Assembly: GCA_036788215.1 (NCBI GenBank)
Contig: DAIQNV010000005.1
Location: 9,785-73,784, forward strand
Reading direction: 5' to 3'
Length of the DNA stretch: 64,000 nt
Source: DAIQNV01 sp036788215
GTDB taxonomy: Bacteria; Planctomycetota; Phycisphaerae; Phycisphaerales; UBA1924
The position numbers and the translations under genes were made by a program. The notes below the pieces were generated by a model. It was not told the DNA's origin and made no database searches. It saw only the letters and a list, made by a program, of their open reading frames with translations. Shown here piece after piece: positions 7,920-15,597 of the stretch. Within the stretch, counting starts at the first letter, position 1, and each line of letters opens with the position of its first letter.

Positions 7920-9635
7920 TCACCGCCGGCTCACCCAGGCGAGGCCCGCGCCGGCGTAGGCGGCGAGGGCGCCGACGCCCGACCAGGTCAGGGGGATGCC
8001 CACGGTCGGGCTGTCCGAGTGCGTCGTCTGCTGCCCGGTCGAGATGAGGATGACCGTGACGACCGCTGGGAAGAAGCTCCAGAGGTACACCACGAGAGGC
8101 GGGCTGTTCTTCAGCAGGAGCGCCGTGATCGCGCCGGTGAGGACCATGACGAGGCAGCTCGCGGCCATCGCCATCCGCTCGTGCTGCTTGCTGGTGATCT
8201 CGCGCTGGAGCTTGGCCAGGAGCCACTCGAGGCGCTGCGTCTGCTCCGCGATGCCGGGGTAGGCGCCCTGTGGGTCGAGCCGGGACTTCGACTCGGCGAC
8301 CATCTGCGCCGGGTTGAGCGTCAGCAGGCGGTCGAGGGGGTCGACGCGGAGGCGGAGGCCCCCGATCTTCCGGCGGCGCTGCTCGGTCTCGACGGTGCGG
8401 GCGGCGCCGTCGACGCTGGAGCGTGCGGAGAGGTGGACCCCATCGAGAATCAGTTCAAAGGTCAGGCCCCGCTCGTCGGGCGTGGTGCCGAGGGCGTCGT
8501 CGGCGCTGGCGCTGTGGCCCTCGAGGTTGATGACCGCGTCCTCCGCTTCGAGGCGGTCGACACCGCCCCCGCCGGGCTCTCCGTTCGGGCCCGGGCGGTA
8601 GATGTCGACGATCACCCGCCCGCCCGGCGTGACCGGGGCGAAGCGCCAGCCCCGGTCGGGCCCGATGCCCCCGGAGGTGATGACGACCGAGAGCCCGCCG
8701 GCGCCGATCATGCGGAGGTCGCCCTCCGCGTGGACCTGCTGGGCGAGTTTCTCGAGCCCCTCCCGGGCGGCGAGCTGGCGGGCGAGCTCGACGCGGGTCG
8801 ATTCGACGAAGTTCATCCGCTCGGGGTGGTCGCGCAGGTCCCGCAGCTCGCCGAAGGTGAGGAACTTGGGGTCGTCCTCGAAGGCGTCGGGGACGCGGAA
8901 GGGGCGGGTGCGGACGCGGTCGATCACGCGGAGCTCGCCCTCGGTGGAGCCCACGCCCCGCTCGAGCTGGATGACGCCCGCGATGGAGCCCTCGTCGAAG
9001 CCCGCCATGGGCCCGGGCAGCAGGATGACCCAGGCCCTTTCCGCGGTCGCGTCGGTCAGCACCTCGCCCGCGCCGGTCGTCTCGACCGCTGCGACCCCGA
9101 GGAGCAGGAGCTGATCGAGGACGCCCGACCCGGGCTCGGGGGGCACGCGCCGGATCGCGTCGGCGTAGACGGTCATGTTGCCCAAGGTGGCGGGCTGGCC
9201 CCTCTCTATGCGGCTCACGAGCATCTGGGCGACATCGAGCGTGACCATCCGCTCCATCCCCCGGAGGAAGCGGGGGATGACCTGCTCGTTGAGGGTCGCG
9301 AGCGCCCCCGCCATCAGAAGGCCCGAGACGAGCGCGGGCACGATCAGCGTGCGGTGGCTGAGCCCCCCCGCCTGGGCGGCGGTGATCTCGTTGTCCTGGG
9401 CCATGCGGTGGTAGGCGAGGGTGGTGCCGAAGCTCGCGGCGAAGGGCAGCGCGTAGGCGAGCATGGGCGGGATCGCGAGGAGCATGAACTTCATCGCCCC
9501 GCCCGGCGTGAGGTCCCCGTCCGCCAGGGGCTTGACCGCAGCAGCGAACGCGATGACGGTGACGAGCACGCTCGCGGAGAGCAGAACGAGCCGCCAGAGC
9601 TCGAGCGTCATGTGCCGCCAGAGGGTGAGGGGCAT
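7920..9635 (-). CDS. LptF/LptG family permease, long form
   Basis: A 571-residue protein. It begins LTLWRHMTLELWRLVLL, with helices at about 20-40, 55-80 and 100-120, a very long periplasmic insert (about 130-470) and C-terminal helices from SCLVMVLTGAITALLL onward. A second family member is encoded 2.4 kb downstream, so the pair may supply both permease halves of an Lpt exporter. The insert is much longer than the usual 150-170 residues. The ATG at 9635 is chosen over a more distal GTG because upstream codons run into a palindromic repeat (9681-9770). It heads the envelope operon 9635-5555, possibly continuing to 4322. Confidence 0.8.
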   Translation of the reverse strand: MPLTLWRHMTLELWRLVLLSASVLVTVIAFAAAVKPLADGDLTPGGAMKFMLLAIPPMLAYALPFAASFGTTLAYHRMAQDNEITAAQAGGLSHRTLIVPALVSGLLMAGALATLNEQVIPRFLRGMERMVTLDVAQMLVSRIERGQPATLGNMTVYADAIRRVPPEPGSGVLDQLLLLGVAAVETTGAGEVLTDATAERAWVILLPGPMAGFDEGSIAGVIQLERGVGSTEGELRVIDRVRTRPFRVPDAFEDDPKFLTFGELRDLRDHPERMNFVESTRVELARQLAAREGLEKLAQQVHAEGDLRMIGAGGLSVVITSGGIGPDRGWRFAPVTPGGRVIVDIYRPGPNGEPGGGGVDRLEAEDAVINLEGHSASADDALGTTPDERGLTFELILDGVHLSARSSVDGAARTVETEQRRRKIGGLRLRVDPLDRLLTLNPAQMVAESKSRLDPQGAYPGIAEQTQRLEWLLAKLQREITSKQHERMAMAASCLVMVLTGAITALLLKNSPPLVVYLWSFFPAVVTVILISTGQQTTHSDSPTVGIPLTWSGVGALAAYAGAGLAWVSRR

Positions 9636-9680
9636 GGGGATGAGGGTACGCGGGCGGAGGGTCCCGAGCGTCCGAGGATA

Positions 9681-9770
9681 TTGGGTGCCGTGGAGACGGC
9701 GCAGCCTTCTCCACGAACGAGCGATCCCCATCGTGGAAAGGCCGCGGGGCGGCGTTTCCACGGCACCCAA
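9681..9770. repeat. Palindromic repeat family A, full copy (A1)
   Basis: A 90-bp element bounded by a perfect 13-bp inverted repeat ttgggtgccgtgg / ccacggcacccaa. Inside are two further hairpins, cgtggaga...tctccacg and cgtggaaa...tttccacg. A second full copy (opposite orientation) lies at 11836-11928 and a half copy at 14077-14112. No target duplication is evident. It lies downstream of cysS and upstream of the LptF/G operon start. Confidence 0.85.
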
Positions 9771-9812
9771 TCATGCTGGGCATGGCACTCCTGGGCACGG
9801 TGCAGCGCGTCA

Positions 9813-9894
9813 GAGCCGCGATGGTGACATCGCGGTCGGTCGGCGGACGGTCGTGACGGCGCACCCGATCCCCGCGATGTCACGATCGCGGCTC
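9813..9894. repeat. 82-bp palindromic element (family E), 23-bp arms
   Basis: The arms at 9813-9835 and 9872-9894 are inverted copies of gagccgcgat-n-gtgacatcgcgg with a single mismatch; the loop is 36 nt. The element starts 17 nt after the stop codon of cysS (minus strand), so it would fold at the 3' end of that mRNA. No other copy is visible in this window. Confidence 0.85.
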
Positions 9895-9910
9895 TCAAGG
9901 GCGCGTGCGA

Positions 9911-11758
9911 TCACGCCCGTGTGACCTCGACCTTCCCGCCCGGGGCGTCCTTGATCGCGAGGCCCCTGGCTGCGAGTTCGTCGCGGATGGCGTCGGCCTG
10001 GGCGAAGTCCTTGGCTTTGCGGGCTGCGGCCCGCTGGGCGAGGAGGGATTCGATCTCGGGGTCGGGGTCGACGCCTTTGAAGAGTCCGATGGAGGTTTCG
10101 GTGGACTTGGGATTGGCTTCGGGACGGAAGATGACGCCGAGGATGTTGTCGATGAGATGGAGACGACCGAGACCGGATTCTGCGTAATTGCTGCTATCGG
10201 TCATTTTCATGGCAGTAGCCAACGGCAAGGGCTCGGGCGGCAGCTGGATCTGATCGACTTCCCGACCGATCGCAGCCTGAGTTTCCTGTATTGACTTGAC
10301 TGCATCGTCGATTGTCGATGCTTGTGACAGTACTCCAGGTATGAATCCGCCCCTCAACTCCTCATCCAAGGTGGCGAGCGCTCCCGAAACATTCAGGTCT
10401 TGCATCAAGAATCGTCCGATCCGACGGATAACGGGCGACCCCGGTGCGCAGATGTCGTATGGGGCTTGCTCCCGTTTATCCTGCAGCCACATCATCGTTC
10501 TTGCGGCGCGTCGGATGCGTACGAGTCGCTCCGCCGATTCTTTTAGCCCCTTAAAACTGAAGTCCGCATTGCTCCGATAGTGCGTCTTGATCAGCTCCAA
10601 CCGAACCGCTGCCGGCTCAATCTTGACGCCGTCGATGACCTTGTCGAACAACTCGCGCGCCGTGTAGAAGGTCCCCTTGCTCTTGCTCATCTTCCCGCCC
10701 TCAAAGAACAGGTAGCGGGCGTGGACCCAGTGCCTCGCGAAGCGGTCGGCGCCGGTCAGGCAACAGCTCTGCGCGAGCTCGCACTCGTGGTGCGGGAAGA
10801 TGTTGTCCTCGCCCCCGGAGTGCAGATCGATGGTCCCCGCTTCCCCACCCCCGCCGATCACCCGCCCCAATCCCCCCCGCACCAGCGCCTCCAGGCTCAT
10901 CGCGGTGCACTCGATGTGCCAGCCGGGGTAGCCCTCGCCCAGCGTCACGCCCCCGACGGTTGGGCCGGGCCACTTCATCAGGTGCGACGCGTCCTCCTTC
11001 CACAGCAGGAAATCCGCCGGGTGGTGCTTCTCTCGCTGCGTGGTGTCGGTGACGCGCCCGCCGGCGCCGCCTCGGAGTTGGTCCAGGCTGTTCCCGCTGA
11101 GTTGCCCGTAGCGCTCGAACTTCTGCACGTCGAAGTAGACCGCCCGCCGGCCGGGCTCGCCCGCGACGTAGGCGCAGCCCTTCTCCGCCAGCGCCTCGAT
11201 GACCTTCTTCATCCCCTCGACATGGTCGGAGGCGCGGGGCATGAAGTCGCCCCGCTTCCCGGGTTTGGCGCCCGCGTACTCCTCCGCGACCTTCAGGCCC
11301 AGCTTCTGCCCGTCCTCGATGAAGCGGCTCGCGTAGAAGTCCGCGATCGCGCGGGGGTCCTTCGGGTCGATCGAGGCGTCGGCGGGGAGCTTGCCCGCCT
11401 TCTTGGCCTCGAGCAGGCGCTGGCCCGCGAGGGCCATCTTGTCCTCGCCCCCCCCGTCGGCGCTGGCGTCGTCGGTCATGTGGCCGACGTCGGTGATGTT
11501 CATGACGTGCCGGACGGTCCGGGGCCCCTCGTGCACCCCGTCCCCGTGCTTCACCCGGCAGAGCGGGCTCTCGAGGAAGCGGCGGAGCAGGTCGGCGAAG
11601 AGGAAGGCCCGGAAGTTCCCGATGTGGGCATCGTCGTAGACCGTGGGCCCGCAGGTGTAGAAAGAGATGTCGGCGGGGTCCGCCGGCTCGAAGGGCTCGA
11701 CCGATCGCGTCAGCGTGTTGTAGAGGTGGAGGACCTTGGGTTCGGGCAGGTCAGGCAC
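9911..11758 (-). CDS. cysS: Cysteinyl-tRNA synthetase
   Basis: A 615-residue class I aminoacyl-tRNA synthetase. Signatures are YTCGPTVYDDAHIGN (zinc ligand Cys36; HIGH-type HIGN at 45-48), GWHIECTAMS (Cys284), the zinc-site region HHECELAQ and KMSKSKGT (from 356). It charges tRNA-Cys with ATP. The start is a GTG at 11758 because aaggag lies six bases upstream; an in-frame ATG further up has no such site. It is longer than most bacterial CysRS (about 460 aa), with extra sequence after the first catalytic half. The 3' part (about 10090-10620, the C-terminal anticodon-binding region) is clearly lower in GC and less biased in codon use than the rest. Confidence 0.93.
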   Translation of the reverse strand: MPDLPEPKVLHLYNTLTRSVEPFEPADPADISFYTCGPTVYDDAHIGNFRAFLFADLLRRFLESPLCRVKHGDGVHEGPRTVRHVMNITDVGHMTDDASADGGGEDKMALAGQRLLEAKKAGKLPADASIDPKDPRAIADFYASRFIEDGQKLGLKVAEEYAGAKPGKRGDFMPRASDHVEGMKKVIEALAEKGCAYVAGEPGRRAVYFDVQKFERYGQLSGNSLDQLRGGAGGRVTDTTQREKHHPADFLLWKEDASHLMKWPGPTVGGVTLGEGYPGWHIECTAMSLEALVRGGLGRVIGGGGEAGTIDLHSGGEDNIFPHHECELAQSCCLTGADRFARHWVHARYLFFEGGKMSKSKGTFYTARELFDKVIDGVKIEPAAVRLELIKTHYRSNADFSFKGLKESAERLVRIRRAARTMMWLQDKREQAPYDICAPGSPVIRRIGRFLMQDLNVSGALATLDEELRGGFIPGVLSQASTIDDAVKSIQETQAAIGREVDQIQLPPEPLPLATAMKMTDSSNYAESGLGRLHLIDNILGVIFRPEANPKSTETSIGLFKGVDPDPEIESLLAQRAAARKAKDFAQADAIRDELAARGLAIKDAPGGKVEVTRA

Positions 11759-11835
11759 AGGGGGCTCCTTCGGGCGATTGTTCCGCGCCCGCACGGGGGG
11801 ATCAGCCGGCGGCGCCATTCAGACCAGCCAACCTC

Positions 11836-11928
11836 GGGTGCCGTGGAAACACCGCGAAGCGGTTTTTCCACGATCGAAGGCTCGAACCCCCCGTTCGTGG
11901 AGAAGGCTGCGCCGTCTCCAAGGCACCC
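11836..11928. repeat. Palindromic repeat family A, full copy (A2, inverted)
   Basis: A 93-bp copy bounded by gggtgccgtgg and ccaaggcaccc (one mismatch). Its reverse complement matches A1 along its length, including ggagacggcgcagccttctcc and a central spacer that differs. It begins 10 nt after the stop codon of the metallophosphoesterase gene and ends before the cysS ribosome binding site. Confidence 0.85.
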
Positions 11929-11937
11929 ACAGCTTTC

Positions 11938-12897
11938 CTACCACACCACCAGGCGTGTCAGGCGCTCCGCTGTCTCCGGGCCCGGGAAGGGGCCCCGCCT
12001 CAGCGTGTAGACCCCGAGCTGCGGGGGGCAGTTGAGCCGAAGGTCGATCACGGTCTCCCCCAGCCCCCGCCCGATGGCGCACAGGGTGTTGCCCAGGCGC
12101 AGGACCCCGGACGCCAGGTCCCCGGGCAGGTCGCAGGAGGTGTGCAGGGCGTGGTCCTCCTTCAGCCTCACCTGCCCCCCGTGCGTGTGGCCCGCGAGGA
12201 CGAGGTGGGCCCCGAGGTGGGCCGCGGGGTAGACCTGGGTCGGGAAGTGGGCGAGGGCGATGGTGAACGAAGCGGGTGTCTGATCTCCATCCAGCCCCGC
12301 GTCCAGCCCGGCCCCCAGCATGTCCTCGGGCTCGCTCGCGCCCAGGATCCGGACGCGCTCCCCCCTGATCTCGATGGTGGTCCCCCGGTTCTCCAGCCAG
12401 GTGATTCCGGGTACGCCCTCGCGGGCCATCCCCTGAAAGGCCGCGGTGTCGTGGTTCCCGAAGACGCCGAAGGTGCCGAACCGGGCCCGCCAGGCCCGGG
12501 CCTGGTCGCGGAGGCTGGCTAGGGCGACCTTCTCGTCCCCCGGGTGGTCCATGTAGTCGCCGGTGAGCAGCACGAGGTCGGCGTCGATCTTGGCCAGGAC
12601 GCCCGGCAGGCGCCGCAGCGCCCCGCCCCTCTTGAAGGGGAAGACGGCGCCGAGGAGGCCCTGGGCGTGGTCGCGGGCGTGGGTGTCGGTGATATGGACG
12701 AGCGTCAGCCCGTCCAGGCCCGGGGGAAGGTCGGGGTGCGTCAGGTCGTGGCGTTCGACGGGGTCGGGTTTCTGGCTCCGCCGGTCGCTCGGAGCCCCCT
12801 TGGGCGTCGCGTCGGAAAAGCCTCTAGACTGTTCGGCCGCGGGCGACCGGGAGGAGTCCGCGGACACGGAGGCGTCGGATCTTTCCGGGGGTGTCAT
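11938..12897 (-). CDS. Calcineurin-like metallophosphoesterase
   Basis: A 319-residue protein with the metallophosphoesterase motifs in order: HITDTHA (DxH), TGDYMDH (GDxxD), FGNHD (GNHD), LAHFP and AGHTHGG. These bind two metal ions for phosphoester hydrolysis. The YaeI-like branch acts on membrane-associated substrates such as UDP-diacylglucosamine, but the substrate cannot be read from sequence. The first about 60 residues are Ser/Pro/Asp-rich and not conserved-looking, so the true start may be later than the ATG at 12897. The gene is divergent from the HTH membrane protein at 13066. Confidence 0.85.
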   Translation of the reverse strand: MTPPERSDASVSADSSRSPAAEQSRGFSDATPKGAPSDRRSQKPDPVERHDLTHPDLPPGLDGLTLVHITDTHARDHAQGLLGAVFPFKRGGALRRLPGVLAKIDADLVLLTGDYMDHPGDEKVALASLRDQARAWRARFGTFGVFGNHDTAAFQGMAREGVPGITWLENRGTTIEIRGERVRILGASEPEDMLGAGLDAGLDGDQTPASFTIALAHFPTQVYPAAHLGAHLVLAGHTHGGQVRLKEDHALHTSCDLPGDLASGVLRLGNTLCAIGRGLGETVIDLRLNCPPQLGVYTLRRGPFPGPETAERLTRLVVW

Positions 12898-13065
12898 GCG
12901 GATACTCCCGGGCGGTTCGTGCCTGCGAACGGGCCCACCGGAGCGTCGCGTTCGGCGCCCCCCGGCTCAGGGCCTCGCCCGTCCCCCCGGCCCTGCCCGC
13001 GCAGCGAGACCCGCGGGACGAACCCCAGGCATCGGACGCGACCAGCAGCACATCGGAGAACGGTC

Positions 13066-13935
13066 ATGGCCAAGATGTTCTACACACTCCCGGAAGCAGC
13101 CGCGAAGCTCGGTATGAGCGAGGACGATGTCCGCGGGCTCACCGAGAGCGGTCAGCTCCAGGAATTCCGCGACCGGGACCAGATCATGCTGAAGGTCGAG
13201 CAGGTCGACCTCCTGGCGGGCAGCGACGACGACGGGGACGACCTGATCCCGCTGGCGGAGTCGGGTGAGCTCGAGCCCCTGAGCCCGGGCAGTTCGGGGT
13301 CGGGGTCGGTCTTCGGGGCTGAGAACCCGATGGAGGCGACCGGCATCAGCATCTTCGACCCCGAGGTGGGGGAAGAGGCGGACCCCTCCGCGGCAACCCA
13401 GATCACCGGGGGCGTGGCGACGCCCGACTTCGACATGGACGCGGCGGCCTCCGGCTCGGGCCTGGCGAACATCGCCCTCGAGTCCGACGACACCAGCCTC
13501 GGGGCGGACCTTCTGGACGACGTGTACGGCTCGGGCGCGGGCGCGAGCGGGGCGGCGAGCCGGGCGGGCTCCGCCGGGATGTCCGGGGGCGGGCAGAGCG
13601 CGATGGGCGCCAGCGGGATGGCGGACGCGGGCGGGGACCTCTTTGAGCCCACCGGTGGCGAGGAGGAGCTGGCTCCTGTCGCTCCCCAGCAGATGATGTT
13701 CGCGGGCGCCGAGGCCTACGACGGCCCGGGCTCCGGGCTCGTGGGCGGGCTGGCCCTGGGCATGATCGTCGTGCTGCTCGCGGCGGCGACGATCGCGATC
13801 CTGAGCCTCTTCGGCGGCGCCCCGGCGCTGATCGACAGCGTCACGATGACGGTGGTCTATGGCATCGCGGGGGGCGGCGCGGTCCTGATGGTGATCGCGG
13901 CCCTGGTCGGCTGGGTCTTGCTGCGGCGCAGCTGA
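13066..13935 (+). CDS. Helix-turn-helix domain protein with C-terminal membrane helices
   Basis: A 289-residue protein. Residues about 4-45 (FYTLPEAAAKLGMSEDDVR) form an excisionase/MerR-like winged helix. A long Gly/Ser/Ala/acidic low-complexity linker (about 50-220) follows, then two hydrophobic helices (LALGMIVVLLAAATIAILSL and AGGGAVLMVIAALVGWVLL) ending LLRRS. The DNA-binding head and membrane tail suggest a membrane-tethered regulator or an organiser specific to this group; its targets are unknown. The ATG at 13066 is preceded by ggag. Confidence 0.75.
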   Translation: MAKMFYTLPEAAAKLGMSEDDVRGLTESGQLQEFRDRDQIMLKVEQVDLLAGSDDDGDDLIPLAESGELEPLSPGSSGSGSVFGAENPMEATGISIFDPEVGEEADPSAATQITGGVATPDFDMDAAASGSGLANIALESDDTSLGADLLDDVYGSGAGASGAASRAGSAGMSGGGQSAMGASGMADAGGDLFEPTGGEEELAPVAPQQMMFAGAEAYDGPGSGLVGGLALGMIVVLLAAATIAILSLFGGAPALIDSVTMTVVYGIAGGGAVLMVIAALVGWVLLRRS

Positions 13936-13958
13936 GCGAGAGCGTCATCTCAATCCGA

Positions 13959-14033
13959 GGGTGGCACGCCCACGCGCAGCGCGGTCGTGTGGTGTGATGG
14001 TCCATGCCCGAGCTGCGCGTGGGCATGTCACCC
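13959..14033. repeat. Palindromic repeat family B (B1)
   Basis: A 75-bp element whose 22-bp arms gggtggcacgcccacg... and ...cgtgggcatgtcaccc pair with two mismatches. It begins 24 nt after the stop of the HTH protein gene. Related copies are at 22215-22297 and 55694-55723. Confidence 0.85.
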
Positions 14034-14076
14034 GGCGCTGAGGTGCAGCACACTGGGTCCGCCAATGGGCGTTGTC

Positions 14077-14112
14077 GTTCGTGGAGAAGGCTGCGCCGTC
14101 TCCACGGCACCC
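14077..14112. repeat. Palindromic repeat family A, half copy (A3)
   Basis: Only the ttcgtggagaaggctgcgcc...ccacggcaccc arm is present; it still folds into one hairpin (gtggaga/tctccac). It ends 23 nt from the stop codon of the minus-strand gene at 14135. Confidence 0.75.
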
Positions 14113-14134
14113 GCGATGTGTTCCCAACGCACCT

Positions 14135-14650
14135 TTATCCCCGCTCGACAGTCAGCCCCGCCACTTCGTAGCGACCGCCCTGCAGGCCCATTTGGGCCAG
14201 GCGGGGTGTGGAGGCGTACAGGACGCGGGGCGTGTCGCCCGAGAAGTCGATGGTTGCCCGGATGTCCTGGGACTCGATGTGCCACAGGTCGCTCTCCGCG
14301 TCGTGCTGCCACTCGGCGCGGTCGCTCGGTGCGGGGAGGAGGTCCTGGCGCAGGTTCGATGCCGGGTCACACAGGATCGCGCGGGCGTGCCAGCCGACGC
14401 CATTGGGCGACAGGTCGATGACCAGCTCGGGCGGGGCCTTGGCGGTCGGGCGCAGGTCGGCGATGACGCGGGCCAAGGCGATGCGCCCGAGCTCGAAGCG
14501 CACCCGGCAGCGGGTCACGCCCTCGGGGGCGACCGTCGTTGCCCGGGCGTGGTCGCGCGTCGACCGGGCTGGCGCGCTACCCGCCAGGCGCGCGAACCCG
14601 TTGCCGGCGTGCGATCCGTTGGTGGAGGTGTGCGGCGCTGCCCTGGTCAT
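14135..14650 (-). CDS. Hypothetical protein coupled to GbsR-type regulator
   Basis: A 171-residue soluble protein of unrecognised family. The N-terminal about 35 residues are low complexity; the rest has alternating hydrophobic segments (CRVRFELGRIALARVIADL, ELVIDLSPNGVGW, HIESQDIRATIDFSG), suggesting a small beta-rich fold. It has no signal peptide. Its ATG overlaps the TGA of the regulator gene by 4 nt (14647-14650), so translation is probably coupled and the two products may act in one pathway. Confidence 0.7.
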   Translation of the reverse strand: MTRAAPHTSTNGSHAGNGFARLAGSAPARSTRDHARATTVAPEGVTRCRVRFELGRIALARVIADLRPTAKAPPELVIDLSPNGVGWHARAILCDPASNLRQDLLPAPSDRAEWQHDAESDLWHIESQDIRATIDFSGDTPRVLYASTPRLAQMGLQGGRYEVAGLTVERG

Positions 14651-15288
14651 ACCGCGTCGCTCCTGAGTTCCGCGCCGTCCTTGCCCTTGCGCAGGGTCGG
14701 GGTCTTGCTGAGCAGCGTGGCTGCGAGCCTGAGGCCGGGTCCGGTGGGTCCGATGAAGCGGTTGCCCAGTTTCGTGGTCATCTCGAAGAAGTCGATCATC
14801 GCGTCGAGGCGCTCATCGATCTCCGCCTGGCCGGGCTCGGCGCTGCCCTTGGCGGCGCTGGCGCTGGTGTGGTCGCGGATCTCGTGGAGGTTCACCAGCA
14901 GGGGGTCGACCTCACGCTTGATGCGCTCGCGGACGATCGCCCGGAAGATCGTCCAGACGTCCTGTTCCGCCTGGAAGTACTCCTTGCGGTCGCCCCGCCT
15001 GTGGACGCGGGCGATGACGCCCCAGTCGAGCAGGGCGCGGAGGGACATGCTCGCGTTCCCGCGGGAGATCTCGAGCCGGGCCATCACGTCGTCGGTGCAC
15101 ATGGGCTCGCCCGTGATGTAGAGGAGCGCGTGCACCTCAGCCATCGTGCGGCTGATCCCCCACACCGAGCCCATGCGCCCCCAGGCCTCGATGAAGCGGT
15201 CCACCGAAGCGGGCTCACCCCCGGCGCCTGTTGTCGGAACGGGGGCGGGGTTGGGGGTGGGGTCGGGCTGGGCCGCGGGCTTCGACAT
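14647..15288 (-). CDS. GbsR/MarR-family transcriptional regulator
   Basis: A 213-residue protein with a MarR-type winged helix at about 35-125: RMGSVWGISRTMAEVHALLYI, then the recognition region ISRGNASMSLRALLDWGVI and a wing HRRGDRKEYF. A C-terminal helical part with EIDERLDAMIDFFEM follows. This layout matches the GbsR subfamily, repressors first known from choline/glycine-betaine genes. A 22-bp inverted repeat overlapping a likely promoter lies 39 nt upstream and points to autoregulation. The ATG at 15288 is preceded directly by taaggg. The following gene overlaps by 4 nt. Confidence 0.85.
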   Translation of the reverse strand: MSKPAAQPDPTPNPAPVPTTGAGGEPASVDRFIEAWGRMGSVWGISRTMAEVHALLYITGEPMCTDDVMARLEISRGNASMSLRALLDWGVIARVHRRGDRKEYFQAEQDVWTIFRAIVRERIKREVDPLLVNLHEIRDHTSASAAKGSAEPGQAEIDERLDAMIDFFEMTTKLGNRFIGPTGPGLRLAATLLSKTPTLRKGKDGAELRSDAV

Positions 15289-15326
15289 CCCTTAAGTATC
15301 GCATTTCCGGCTCTGGGGTCCACTGT

Positions 15327-15356
15327 GATTTCAGAAACGATTGAAATCTCCAGCAA
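15327..15356 (-). promoter_or_regulatory. Probable promoter and operator of the GbsR-type regulator
   Basis: Reading the minus strand, ttgctg (15356-15351), a 17-bp spacer and tgaaat (15333-15328) form a plausible -35/-10 pair. A perfect inverted repeat gatttca-N8-tgaaatc (15327-15333 and 15342-15348) lies within spacer and -10, where a dimeric MarR-type protein would block RNA polymerase. Function is inferred. Confidence 0.5.
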
Positions 15357-15430
15357 GTTCAGGGTGCAGGATCGGCCCTGACGGCCCGTGAGGGCGGGTG
15401 GCGGTTCGCAGAGCGGGATTGGGTGGGTCC

Positions 15431-15474
15431 CAAAAGAAGAGAAGGCGGCGAGCGGCCGAAGCACACTCGCCGCC
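15431..15474 (-). terminator. Likely intrinsic terminator of the UbiA-type gene
   Basis: ggcggcgag (15444-15452) pairs with ctcgccgcc (15466-15474) across a 13-nt loop. On the minus strand the hairpin is followed by a T-rich tail ttctcttctttt (15443-15432). It lies about 125 nt after the stop of the prenyltransferase gene at 15598. Confidence 0.55.
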
Positions 15475-15597
15475 GTTCCGGGGGCTTGGTATGGGGCAAA
15501 GACCCCCTGTCTCTGAGGATGATGCTACACCGCCCGGCGGCTGAATTGCAACTATCTGCATCATGAAATCGGAGAATTGATCCGGGCTTTACTAGGG

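Noticed and set aside
6274..8226. Longer start for the ArnT-like protein
   Set aside because: The extra N-terminus overlaps the LptF/G-like gene in another frame and is Arg/Pro-rich; the ATG at 7914 lies 5 nt after that gene's stop.
12544..13935. Longer start for the HTH membrane protein
   Set aside because: The upstream codons run antisense through the metallophosphoesterase gene; the ATG at 13066 has a ribosome site and starts the HTH.
9681..14112. Insertion sequence made of two family A copies
   Set aside because: The sequence between copies is cysS and other core genes; there is no transposase.
14077..14140. Small ORFs encoding AWACHP or VGVPP-type peptides
   Set aside because: These arise from the family B palindrome and recur wherever that repeat occurs.
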